A DNA stretch of 64,000 nucleotides from positions 5,641,501 through 5,705,500 of the forward strand of contig BRXU01000002.1 in NCBI GenBank assembly GCA_030267565.1, given 5' to 3'. This stretch comes from Pleodorina starrii (Eukaryota > Chlorophyta > Chlorophyceae > Chlamydomonadales > Volvocaceae). Below the pieces are notes generated by a model. That model saw only the letters and a program-made list of their open reading frames with translations, ran no database searches and was not told the origin of the DNA. Shown piece after piece: positions 20,126-31,800 of the stretch. A program made the position numbers and the translations under genes. The first letter of the stretch is position 1. Every line of letters starts with the position of its first letter.

Positions 20126-22684
20126 TTAGGAGGCCTCTGGCTGGCTCGCAAACCCCGTCGACCGCGCCTGGCCCCCGGCAGCAGCCAGCAGGTTGCTGAA
20201 AAAGTTGCCCACAGTGACGTGGCGCCGCACATTTCCGTTCGCCAGACCCGCCCCGCGGCTGCTCCAGCCGTCCAGCGGCGCACCGGGCGCCGTGGAGCGC
20301 GAAGGCGGCATCGCCACCGGTACCTCCCCGATCGATCTCCGGGCGCTGCTGCGACCCGCCGCAGGTCCTGCGCCAGCCGGAGAAGGCGGGGCGGCCGCGG
20401 CCACAGACGCCGCCGCCGCTGCGGCAGCGGCCATGGCGCCGGGCCCCGTCGCCGCCGGGTGTGACGTGCGGGGCGAGAGGTTTGGGCTGGCGGCGGCGTT
20501 GAGCATGCTGGAGGAGAAGGCGTTGTGGGGTTTTGAGGCAGGACGGTCGTCGTCAACGGCCGGCGGGTTGTGCAAGCGTCGGTGTGTCCACTGGGATGGG
20601 GCGGTCGCTGAGGCGGATGCACCACCGCCCAGTTGTGTTGCCGATGTCCAGGCCGCCGCGGCTGGAGATCCTGCAGCGGCTGGCGACACCGGCAGGGAAG
20701 GAGAACCGGGCACACCCGCTGCCACAAACGCCATCGGCACGCCGGCTGTGGACAGTCGCGCGGTGCCTGGGCGTGACAGCGGTGATGGTGCGCCCGAAGA
20801 TGACGATGAGCCCGGTGGCGCAGCCAAAGGGGACGGCATATAATGCAGCTGCAGTTGCGAAGAGGACGTGCGGTCCGGCGGCGCCTGCTGCTGCAGCTGT
20901 GGTGGCGGTGGCGGCGACATCGGCTGTTGGTACTGGACATGGTTTTGATGATGGTGATGGTGGTGATGGTGGAGACGGGCGTTTGCGTTGTAATGGGCGT
21001 TACATGGCCGGTCGGCGGCCTCACCGCCCCCAGCTGACACCGTCACCGCCGCTGCTGCCGTCTTACCGGAGGTTGGCTTGCCATCGTCATCTGGTAAATG
21101 ATTCAGCGTGGCGCTGCGGCCCTTGCTAATGAACTGGTCCCGGGCGGATTCGAACCGGGGACCTCCACTGAGGCTCACGCGTGCGCTCCTGCCACCTCCA
21201 GCGGCGGCTGTCGCCAAAGTAGCCGCCACCTTGAACTTGCGTAGGTCCCGTAGCAGCTGATCCACGCGACATGTGCTGCTCTCTGAAAGGTTGCTGCTCA
21301 AGACGGGTGACGCGACACTGCTGCGCGGCGCGAAGAGGCTGAAGGAGGAGGTGAAGGCACCGCCAGGACTGCCAGCACCACAGTCGAGGTCGCTGTCAGC
21401 GCCGCTGGCGGGCGTGTTGTTGGCGAGGGCGGGGTAGGTGCTGGCGCTGGCGTGGGCAGAGGCGTTGGCGGGGGAGGTGGTGCTTGGCTGGCCGCCGCCA
21501 CTGCCATCATCGCCACTGCCATCACCACCACTGCCATTATCTGCGTCAGCGTCAGCTTCACCGTCACCAGCACCATCACGCTCGCCGACGCTGTCGACGC
21601 TCCAGAAGGCCGGGCCCACGAAACCGCCGCCAGAGCTGGGGGAAGAAAGGGCGCCGGCGTGCGGTGATTGCGGCTTGTTGGCGGCAAGGGACCGGAACGA
21701 GGTAGACCTGCGGCTGCCAGCACCAACGCTAGGCCTCCGGCTGATGACGGGCCCCGCAGCAGCAGGAGATGTCACGCTGTCATTCCGGCCGATTATCGCC
21801 TGCTGATTAGCGTCGGAGGCTATTGCAGGTTCTGCCGGGCCTGCACCCTCACTTGCCGCTGAGGCTGCCGCTGCTGCGGCCGTGTCAGCCTCCACCTGCG
21901 CCTTCCCGGTGTCAGTCTTGCCCTGGTTCTGGGCCTGGGCCTGCTGCTGGGCTTGTCCCGGGGAAAGTTCGCCGTCGTGTGGCCCCGTGGAGACGCCGCC
22001 GCCGTCGTCGACCTGCAGGCGCGGCTTGGTGCAGACGGAGCTGCGGAACGGGTTGTGGCGGCTGCTCATGCTGCGAGACAGCGTGCGCGTCAGCCGCACC
22101 GGCTCGTGCATCTCTGGCAGGGGCTCCGGCCGAGCGGTCTTCTCAGTGATGAGCCGCTGCATGGATTCCACACTGGCGGCATACTCGCCGTCGCCGAACT
22201 GAAACCTGCTCAGGCCCACGTTCCTGACGTTGGGTCGGAAGCTCCCGGTGACGACGTTCGACTTAAAGATGCTGTGATTCTTTCGCGCTTCGCTGAGGAC
22301 CTCGTCCGGGCTCTTGAGCACTTCCCGGCGATACAGGAAGACATCCTGCGTTGCAGAGGTCGCGCGTGCTTAGCAGATGGACGGCAGGCAGAGCGACCGG
22401 CGAGTTGAGGACTGCTGAACATTGCCTCAGGCTTTGACAAATGCTGTATGTTATCTGAAGAACTGTGACCGGTGCGCACGGGGGACACGAGCAAAAACGT
22501 AGCAAGGCCTTGGAGCACAAAACCGTGCAGCACAACTCAGCGGACCCTTTCAAGCAGTTGCATTGTCTTGATAATACCGTTAAGATGCGCAATATTTGCG
22601 GCGGGTGAGTCGCCGGGTTACGAACATAACCCGTTTACGACTTACCTGGGCCTCGCTTTTCGTGGACGCCGGCTTAGATGACAT
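20126..22684 (-). CDS. Unknown low-complexity protein, 752 aa, 2 exons
   Basis: Exon 1 is 22684-22646 (13 codons, MSSKPASTKSEAQ) ending at donor CAG|GTAAGT. Exon 2 is 22345-20126 after acceptor CGCAG, in phase 0; stop 20128-20126. The first ~100 residues look conserved and ordered: DVFLYRREVLKSPDEVLSEA, GSFRPNVRNVGLSRFQFGDG, SVESMQRLITEKTA. The rest is long Ala/Ser/Gly/Pro-rich sequence with His and Gln runs and Asp/Gly runs, then a short ordered tail (NVRRHVTVGNFFSNLLAAAG). No signal peptide, membrane segment or known catalytic motif is seen. I do not recognise the family. The long frame, splice sites and algal-style homopolymer runs support a real gene; an ATG is absent from exon 2 upstream of the ordered part, which is why the small exon 1 is needed. 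Confidence 0.75.
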
Positions 22685-25600
22685 ATATCCAGATAAACGA
22701 GCTACGTTAACTGCAAAGTTAACCTTAGAGAAACTGACAGTCGTCAAAACGCGTCGCCGCGGAGCTTTCTGGCAGCGTCAACCGTCCATTGACTTCCAGT
22801 TAACTTGTATGTCGCATTAATCAGCTGTTATTTTGAGTAAGGTTAAAGCTTAAACGTCCCTAGCATAAACTTCCATGTATGAGACGAAGCGTACGGTACC
22901 TCGGTACGGTCTCGACGTGAGCATGACGTGAGAGATTTACAGGAGCGTGATTCGTCAACTTCTCCAATGTGGCATTTGCGAATTTGAGAATCTGTGCAAA
23001 ACAGAGACAACTTCTGACAACATTCCTTCTGCGCAGAAACTGCTCTGGCAGTTGATTTACTAATAGCTGGCAAGGGCTGGCAGCTGCTAGCTGCCAGCCT
23101 TGCGACAGGCGAGGCGATTATCGCAGACGAGAGTTGCCTTTCATGACCAAGTACTCCCCCTATATACACCCGAAAAACAGCTGCAACTGTTACTGATGGG
23201 CGACTCACACTGGGCCCCGCCGTACACCGGCACGCACCGGCCACCGTAGGTATTGCTCCCAGTGTGCACCTGTGAGCACAAGGTGCACACCGGTACACAT
23301 GTCAAGCGATGCGCTTCACGTTTTGGCATGAGATGCCAAAGGTCTCCGAAAGTATGCAGCTGTCACAGCTGGATAAGCAGTTGTTGCAGGGGAGCGAGAT
23401 CCGTTTGCAAAGTGTGAAATGTGTGCGATGGCGCGAGAGGGCGCGAGTCACGATTGTAGATGTCTACTATACGAAAGCTCATCAAATCCCAACAGGAGCG
23501 CCCTGGGTTTACTCGCCCGATGCGGCTGGCTTCAAAGACACGTTGTGACGTCCTTAGCTCCTTACGATTCCTAACCGGTGCCATGACCTTTGGTCGGCTA
23601 AGATAGATGCGCCCTTACGTTGTTTGGAGCTTAGCCGGTCCGAACGCCCGCTATGACTCCGCTAACCTACACTGCCCCGGACGAGGGCACGTTTGGGCTG
23701 GATGTATGTCGGTCTACGGTATGCAGTCATCCTGTAAAGAAGGAATGAAGGTAGGTGCGTGCCGTGCGTGCCAAGAGATGCCGTCGCTGCAATTTGGGGA
23801 GCTGCTGATCGGCGCTCCTTCACCAGTCCCGCAATGTGATGGAAAGTGATCCGGCCCGTCTTGTGTTGGATTAATTGACCACCGGCAGCAGGGGGGTGTC
23901 AGCATCTTCGAAGGGCGGAGCCTGCTGCGTCACGGCGGGTATCCGGATGCCAGGAATTGGACGCAGCTGCTGCTTCAGGCTTCACGCACGTCTTGGCCTC
24001 CCACCGGTCACACACGTCTTGTGTCACGTACACGCACTTCCCACGGTGTGAAGCTTTTGGAACATTAGATGGGTATCTTTCGGGTGGGAGCGCAGCGGCA
24101 GGGAATATGGTACGCCCCGTCGGCGGAGCAGCAACGAACGTCGCGAACACGCATGTCTCTTCTTTCGCGACAAGCGTGGTTGCCGTGTGACACGTGTGGC
24201 GAACGGGGCTGCGTGGAGCGGGGAGCTTAACTGTGCAGCTTGGAGCTGCGCGTGGAGCCCTTAGGATGCATGGGCAGTTGGCCGCGAAGATAAGCTGTCG
24301 TGAACGCCGACTTCCTTGTCCGAGCATGCGCGGAGCCACGAGCTTACTTGAAAGAAGAGCCGTTCAATGCAACGAAAGCCGTTGGAAGGGCACCGAGCGG
24401 CGAGCGCGATAGAACGAGGAGCTGCCGAGTTCCAGTTCAAGCGGACCGCGATAGCCTTAGGGTTCGACGCAGCGTTTGTCACGAACGGGATTTCATCAGG
24501 TCCGTAGAAGCTCGCCACTGACTGGAGGCTGTTATGAGCTATCCTTATCCTCCAACCCGGTCTGGGGCCGAGCCGTTGGAACTTTTGCCGACCTCGCCTA
24601 GACAGGCAGGCAGACAGGCATACGACAGGGTCATGCCCAACGACATGTTGTCTTAAAGTGCGCCCCTTGACGGATAATCGTTGTGGGGGGACGCATGTTA
24701 CCAGCCATTTTGGCTCGTACACATGTAATGCCTCATGCCTCATGCCAACGACAGGGCGTCGCGCCGCGGGGCTTTGCCCTGGTTAAGATTTGCATATGTG
24801 CATTACCGAATGTTTTTATTACACGCCACCCCAAATCAATATCTATCCAATTCATCAACCCGATTCTTGTGCGCTACCCGTACCGTGTGAAGTGCCCGAC
24901 AGAGAACATTGCCGCTACCTCCCTGCTGTAATTGCAAGCTATAATTCCCGACTTCGTGTAATGACATATATGCCTATGTTGGGGCACAGCGGCACACAAA
25001 ATGCAAGCGGACGTACGATACGGGTTAGTGTCGGAGGCAGTACCGTAATCGAACTTCAGGCACCAGAACGCCTTCAAACCTTTGGTTGGACTGCAGGCGC
25101 ATTTTTATTGCGTTCCATTAACACGCGACAAACGAAAAGCAGCAAAGGAAAGGTTTGACAGTCTAAACTGAAACTCAAGTTTGCAGGCCAATCTTTCTGT
25201 GGAAGCAAGGAATACAGCTTAATATTAGGCAGTATTGTTACGCTCGCCGATTGCGTTTATCGTCCCTGTACAACCTGTACTGCCGTCCCGAGCGCCCCTT
25301 TGTCCTCCAAAGGTGCGACCTCGCCTTGGCATACGCCTACGCCGCGGTTAACGGACGGGGTATGCAAGACATAGAACTGTGGCAAGGTTGCACCATTTGG
25401 CTTGTCCAAACCTGGCTAGGGATGTACCGGCTCGCCCTAATTTAACCCTCACAAAGCATAATGGTGCAAGGGCCCTAGCTTTAATCCTTGGAAACAATGG
25501 AAGGTTAAAGCATCGATGTGATTATCTGAATGAGCTGGTTCGCTGTCTTACGGCGGTTTAAGCGCAAGGTGGGAGCGGACTCCATTGCCAACCCGCGGGC

Positions 25601-25802
25601 ACGCGTTTGTGCAATCACTCAACTAGGTGTAACATGTCCACAGGAGTGCTACATTCAGGGCTCGCCCGAGCACTTGTGGCCAGACAGTGACTTGTAAGCC
25701 GTCGGGGCTGCCATTCCGTCCCTCCACCGTAACCAACGCGACGGTCCGCCACAAGTCCGCAGCTCTGTGCGGACCTCGGGTGATACTTCGAAAACGCCGC
25801 CA
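22685..25802. other. Intergenic between divergent genes, no supported gene
   Basis: Two genes point outward from this region, so it should contain both promoters. Several small frames (for example 24790-25158 plus) lack motifs and splice support. No TATA box is clear. AC/GT-rich and GGTACCG words occur near 22890-22910. Confidence 0.5.
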
Positions 25803-28800
25803 ATGCGCTGTGCAGCGGTCGCTGGCCGCCCAGCAGCTGGTCGCCGAGACGCGTCCGCTTCCATCCCAACGGCCATCTCCGCAGCACAGGAGGCCAGCCT
25901 CTCCAGCCGCCGCTACTATGACCTCGCCTACATCGCCATCATACTCCTGGCATTCCCGCTCTACTGGATAAAGGTCATCGACTCGCGTTTATGCGGGGCC
26001 AAGGACTTGATTGAGAGCGACCCCTGGCTCATCCGGGCCCCTTCCCCGTCGTGGATCAAGTCGTGGCCCTGCAATGGCAGCCATGCCAGCAAGCTGGCTT
26101 ACACGTTCTCCTCGCCGGCTCCCTTTCTGCGGAGCCTCGCCTGGCCAATCTGCTTCTCAGGTGCGCTTGAACGCCTTGAAATGTTGGCGAACATGAACAC
26201 GGCGGCGGGAGCCCTGCATGCTGGCGGACGGCCACACCGAACAACTGCAGCCGAGCGCCGCCGTCGAGCGCCCGAACTGCCTAGCGCGGGAGGTTGCCGG
26301 CTGGAGTTGCAGGCTGGGCCAGCCGGCCCCTGAATTGCTGTACCCCGCGGCCTGCTGCACGGGACGATGCCACGAACCCACGTCGCTCTCAGTGCATGCA
26401 GTACTGCGTTGATTACGGAGCCCATCCTCCCAACCCAAATGCAAATTAATCGTAATTCTGGTTGCTTCGATTCTCTGGGAAGCGCTCTGGGTAACTATGC
26501 TCGCCCACCAGCCCTCCTCGGCTCACCCGCCGCCGGCTTGTCCCTCCCACATCATCACGGGGCGGTTGTGCCCTTTGCAACACACACATCCCGCAGAGCT
26601 CCACTTCTTCACGTCCCTGTACGCGGTGTTCTTTGGCGGATTCATCATGCTTGCCGCGACCCGCGGCAGCAAGTACGACATGACCAACAAGTGGAGGTAG
26701 GACTCTGGTCGTCTGGAGGAGCGGAGAACAGGGAGGAGGGGAAGATGCACCGGTGACCTCTCCATTCGCGTTCTGTTTGGCCCCCGATCGGTCGCCTCTT
26801 TGCCTCTTCCGTTGGGTTGCATTGGCAGCCAAGTCTGCGGCCCCATGTCACCAGCCAGCCAGCCAGCCGAGGTTCTCGCGCCGATCCGGAAAAAGAGTTA
26901 TAAATCTGTTTGCAAAATCATGCTCCGCTACTGTTGCGGCTGCTGTTGCTGCTGATGCGGCGGCTGTGCTGCAGTTGCTGTTGCTGCCGTTTCGCGCCCT
27001 GCTGACCGTGCTGCGTTTCCTGGTCTGCCTGTATGACCTCTGCATGCCTGTCTGGCTCCAGGTTGCTGTGGGCCTTGACCGCGCGTGTGCAAGTGCGGGC
27101 GACCCCCATCCTGGTGAAGATGCTGCGGCCACACGCGCCCTGGCCGGTGGCCGTCTCTCAGACACTGCCAATGGACGGACCCGCCCACCTGTTGTACAGC
27201 GTGGCTCTCATGGTGGGCGGGGAGCGGGCGGGCGGGCGGGCAGGGGGAAAGGGCACAGAGGTGGATGCCTATGTGAAAAGGGGCTGCGGAAAGGGCGGAC
27301 TTCTTGGTTTGTGTCGTTGTAGCAACGTAGCGTGCGGTGCTGCGCACCCGGGGGTTGCGGCGACGGAGCACGCCTTTGGGAGGGCGGGCGGGCGGGGGGC
27401 GGAGCACGGGAGGTCCGGAGGGCGGTCCGGGGAACAAGGCACGCAGGCAGACAGGTAGGCAGCGAGGACGAGGAGTCGGCTCCACGCAGGCCCCCAAGGC
27501 CCGTCGTCCGACCTGCCCACCGGGACTCGGCCCAAACCCGGGCCCCGCTCCTCTCAGTGCAAATCGAGATACGATCCCATTCCCCTCTACCCTCTACCCC
27601 GGGTTCGTTCGCTGACGCCGTCTCCGTTCCTGAGCGCTGACGTATCTTCTTTCTGGCCCCTCCCCCCCCCCCGAAGGATATTTCTCTGATTTGATACCGT
27701 TTACGGGCTCCGGCCTATACGTGGATAACCCCCCCGCTACGTGGATAACCCCCCGTGATATAAAGGAGCATATCCCTCCCTGAACCCCCTGTCTACCCTC
27801 CACGCAGGGGCCCGTGACCCACACGGCGATTGGAGCCGCCATAGACGTGGTGTACGTCGTGATCATCTGCTTGATGTACGGCAGCAGCTGGCCGCATGCC
27901 ATGTCGCCACTCGCGCTCGTTATGCTGCAGGCGGCCTGCGGGCTCTTGACGGTGGGCATCTCGGTATTGCTCGCCCCCTCGCCCCCCTCGACAGGTGAGT
28001 GCGGCTTTAGCGGCACAGTGCCCTCGTGCCTCTCCGCTGTCCTGTTTGGGGTCTTTTTTGGGGGGGCGTAAGGATTAGGTATAGGCCGGAGCCCGTGAAC
28101 GGTGTATGTGCAGCGAGGGGAGGGACCCGACTGGCAATGAAAGGGTGCCGGGGCTGTTGGTGGGGGGCTGGCGGAGTGCTGGCTGCCCGGGCTGCCAGGT
28201 CCGGGCGCTCCGCCTGGGGACGGCTGAGCGGGCGGGTTCAGGGGCCGCCCGGATCGCCGAACGCGGCAGCGTGCCCCGGCCCGGTCCCCCAGCGCCATGT
28301 GGTTTGGCTACATGGCTGCGTTTGGCGGTTGGTGTTGGTGCAGGGGCGGTGGCAACGGCGGCTGACTCGCCGAAAAGTCCCAAGGCTGGACTTGAGCCCT
28401 ACGGGGAGCCGGGGCACCATAACGGCGGCAGCGCCGGTAACGCGCATCGGGAGGGCTTCCTGCGCGCCGCCGCGCAGCAGTTTGCGCCGCTGACGGCTTC
28501 GGAGCCGCGGTGCGTGAGTCTCGACTCGGTTCCGGAGCCGCAGGCGCGGGGCTCGACGCCGGCGGATGCCGGCGTGGCGGCTGCGCCGCCCGTAGGCCGC
28601 AGCCACAGCCGCGGTGGTCAGGAGGAGGAGGAGCGCCTGTTGCGCCTCTGCCGGCGCCTGGCCGGCGCCAGCGCCTGCATGACCCGTGGGTCGCTGCGGT
28701 CCCGCCGCGCCAGCAGCAGCGTGGATGGCGACGGCGGCAGCGCCCGCGATGCCGCCGCAGTCAGGACCAGCACCGGCACCGGCAGCGATAATGTCGACAG

Positions 28801-31800
28801 ACGCAGCAGCAGCAGCAGCAGCGCAGCACACGCCGGCGCAGTGGCCGGTCGCAGCAGCAGCACCTGCGGGAGCAGCAGCGGCGACGGTGGTTGCGTGTAC
28901 GGCACGTACGACAGCAAGCTTGCGTGGACGCGCCTTCACGTGAAGATCCCGGGCCTGGAGCCGTCGGATCTGGCGCCCGAGGCGGAGTCCCGGGTGGCGG
29001 ACGCGGTGGCTGTGTCGTACATTGGCACCGCCGCCACCGGCGTTGCCGTACGCTCCGGCTGCATCGAGCTCCATTTAGATCTGGTGGGCGGCATGGCGCG
29101 GCTGTTGACGGGGACGTCGGCGGCGGCACCGGCGTCCGCTGGCCTGGCGGCGGCGGCGGCGGCGCAGGGCCCAGGGCCATATCATGAAGCGGCGTTTGGC
29201 GGCGCCGGCGGCGGCGGCGGCGGCCCGCACGGCCCGGCCTCGGCGGAGCAACAGGCCCTGGCCAGCTGCGTTCTGCAGGCGCTTGGTCTGCCGCCCGGCT
29301 ACGACGCTGCCGTACGCGCGCAGGTGGGCGCGCACCTGCTGACCCTCACCCCGGCGGCGGACGCGGGCGGCCCGGGGGCCGGCGGCGGCGGCGGCGGCTG
29401 GGCGGTGCTGGGCACGCGGCGGCTGCAAGCGCACGAGGTGCCCTGCATCACGCGGGTGGAGCCGCCGGCGGTCGTGGCGGCAGCGGCTGCCGCCGCCGCC
29501 GACGGCGACGTGCACGTGGCGGCGACGCTGCGCCTGACGATCAGTGGCTCTGAGGAGCGGCTGGCGGTGGCGCACCAGGATGGGGACCTGGAGGTGTTGG
29601 CGCTGTTTGAGGGGGCCTTTCTGAAGCTATCGGACCTGCAGTGGGGGCCCCTGGAGGGCGGTTCCGCCGCCGCCGCCGCCGCCGCCGGCGCCTGGGGATC
29701 TTTCATGCCGTCGTTCCTTCCCTGCCGGCGGGTCCTGACGGTCACCCTGGCGCTGCCGGCAGGGCGCACGGGCGCCGTCAGCCTGCTGTTTCTACGACAC
29801 GGTACGGCGGGCCCTGCGCACTCGCTGCTGTTGCTGCAGCCGGAGGGCGCGGCCATAGCGGCGGAAGTGGCGGCGCTGCAGGGCCGGCTGTACGGCGCCG
29901 CCGCCGACGCCGACGCGCCGTCGGCAAGCAGCGTCGCCAACTTTGTCCGTGACCTGGGGCATTGGCTGCAGTACAGGGATTTCTGGCGGCGGCAGGCCGC
30001 GGCGGCGGCGGCCGCCGCCGCCGCAAGCGGCGGCAGGGGCGGCGCCCGGTCTGGCCGGCTGGCGGGCCGTCCGTCGGCGTCGTGGATGGGCGCTCTGATG
30101 TTTTGGAGCCGGTGTTGCTCCGGCGGTGGCGGCGGTGGGCTGGGACGGCTGGGGATACTCAAGCGGCGGAGGTGCATGCCGGTGCAGGGGCACCACGTCG
30201 CCGACGCAGCTGCCCACAGCCGCGGCGACGACGGCGTGGCGGCGGCAGCTCACGTGCCTCATGTGCCGTGGAGCGAGTCGGACCTTCTGGATCAGGGCGG
30301 TTCAGGGAGCTACGGCGGCGGATACAGCGGCGGCGAGCCGCAGGCGCGACACATCCCATATGCGTCGGCAGTCAACGGTCTTCACGCGCAGGCAATGTAC
30401 GGCGGCGTGAATGGCGCGGCGGCGGCGCCCGCGGCGGAGCAGCAGCAGCAGCAGCGGCGGCTCGCACAGGGCTCGCTGCCGGCGTTTGGGCAGCGGGCGT
30501 ACCAGGCCCACATGGGGATAGCACGGAGGGCTCTGCTGGAGTTTGCGCTCGAGCGGCGGTGCGCGGCCGTGGCGGCAACGCTGATGGAGCCCGCGCCGGT
30601 GCCGCCGCCGCCGCCGCCAGCGGCGGCGGCGGCGGCGGCGTCCTGGCAGCTGGCAGAGCTGGCGGAAGCCAGCCGCGCCGCCAGCCCCGACGGCCTGACG
30701 CTGCTGCACCGTGCCGTACGCAGCGGCGACGCCGCGACCTTGGAGGTCGTCCTTCGCGCCGCCGCCAGGGCGACGGACGCAGCCGCTGCCGCGGCTGCCT
30801 CCGTCAGGGCCCAGCGGCGCGACGGCGCCGGCGCGCACCATCCGCCGATCGTCGTCGACGCCGGCGCCCATGATGCGTCTGCGGCCTGCGGCGGTACGGG
30901 ACAAGACCTCCGGTTTCGCTTGTACGACTGGGACACGTACGACGCTCACGGCCTCACCCCGCTGCACTATCTGGCGGTTCTGGACGACGGCGGTGCGCTG
31001 GCGCGCCGCGTGCTGGCCACCCGGCCGGAGGCGCTGGCGCTGTGGGACGTGGGCGGGCCGGACATGCCCTCGCCCGCGTCGTTCGCCGCCCAGAACGCCG
31101 TCGCCATTGACCTCGAGGCGCTGTGCCGCCACTCGGAGTCGGAGTCGGAGCCGCTGGTGCGCGAGCCGACCGATCCAGCTCCGACTCTCGGCGCTGGGGC
31201 GGTGGCCTCCAAGGCGCAAGAGTAAGCCGCGGATGGACGGGACGACGTGGGCGGGCTGGGGAAGCCGAGGGGGGCGTGTGCGTTTTGTGGGGCGGTGTTG
31301 TTGGTGGAGCGTAAAACCCTAAAACCCTAAAACCGTAAGGTAACCGGTGCTGCGTTTAAAGCTCTGCGGGTTCGAAGGACCCTGCGACGAAATAAGGTTC
31401 CTAGGGTGCTGCAGCGGAGTGGCGGAGTGGCGGGCAGCGCGCCCTGGATGGCCGTGGGACTCCGGCGTGGGGATTGAAGCACAACAGCACTTGCTGCGAC
31501 CTCATGAAGTCATTATCTGCGCTTTGTCCCAAGGTCCTCAGCAACGCGCCTGTCGGCGGCGCCGTCTCCCCCATTTTCGCTGTTGTTGCCCTGGGCCCCA
31601 GCTCTGTTGGTGCTGCCATGCTTGGGGGCATGTTGCCAGACCGTCTGCCCCTGCTGCCCTCCATGTGCTGCCCTGCAAGTCGCCGGTGTAACCCCCCCCC
31701 CACTTCCCGACCGCCGCCGCAGGACGCGGCCCCTGTTCCTGGCCGCCCTGTTGGGGTTCCCCTGCGGCGACGTGGAGAAGCGCTACCAGCGCTTTGCCCG

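Noticed and set aside
21125..21190. tRNA-like B-box (GGTTCGAATCC on the minus strand) with a following GGGACCA
   Set aside because: No 5' half, D-arm or anticodon stem can be folded and the sequence lies in the open frame of the 752-aa protein. Probably chance.
23607..23849. Cys-containing ORF as a possible SBP zinc domain upstream of the membrane-protein gene
   Set aside because: Cys/His spacing does not match the SBP pattern and no splice path connects it to exon 1.
25767..25802. Extension of the membrane-protein N-terminus to 25767
   Set aside because: That start codon is GTG, unlikely in a nuclear gene. ATG 25803 was chosen, while an upstream spliced exon remains possible.
28238..30936. 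Long minus-strand ORFs opposite the membrane-protein gene
   Set aside because: Shadow frames of highly GC-rich codons. Compositions are Arg/Pro/Ala extremes without motifs, and the plus strand joins in phase to flanking exons.
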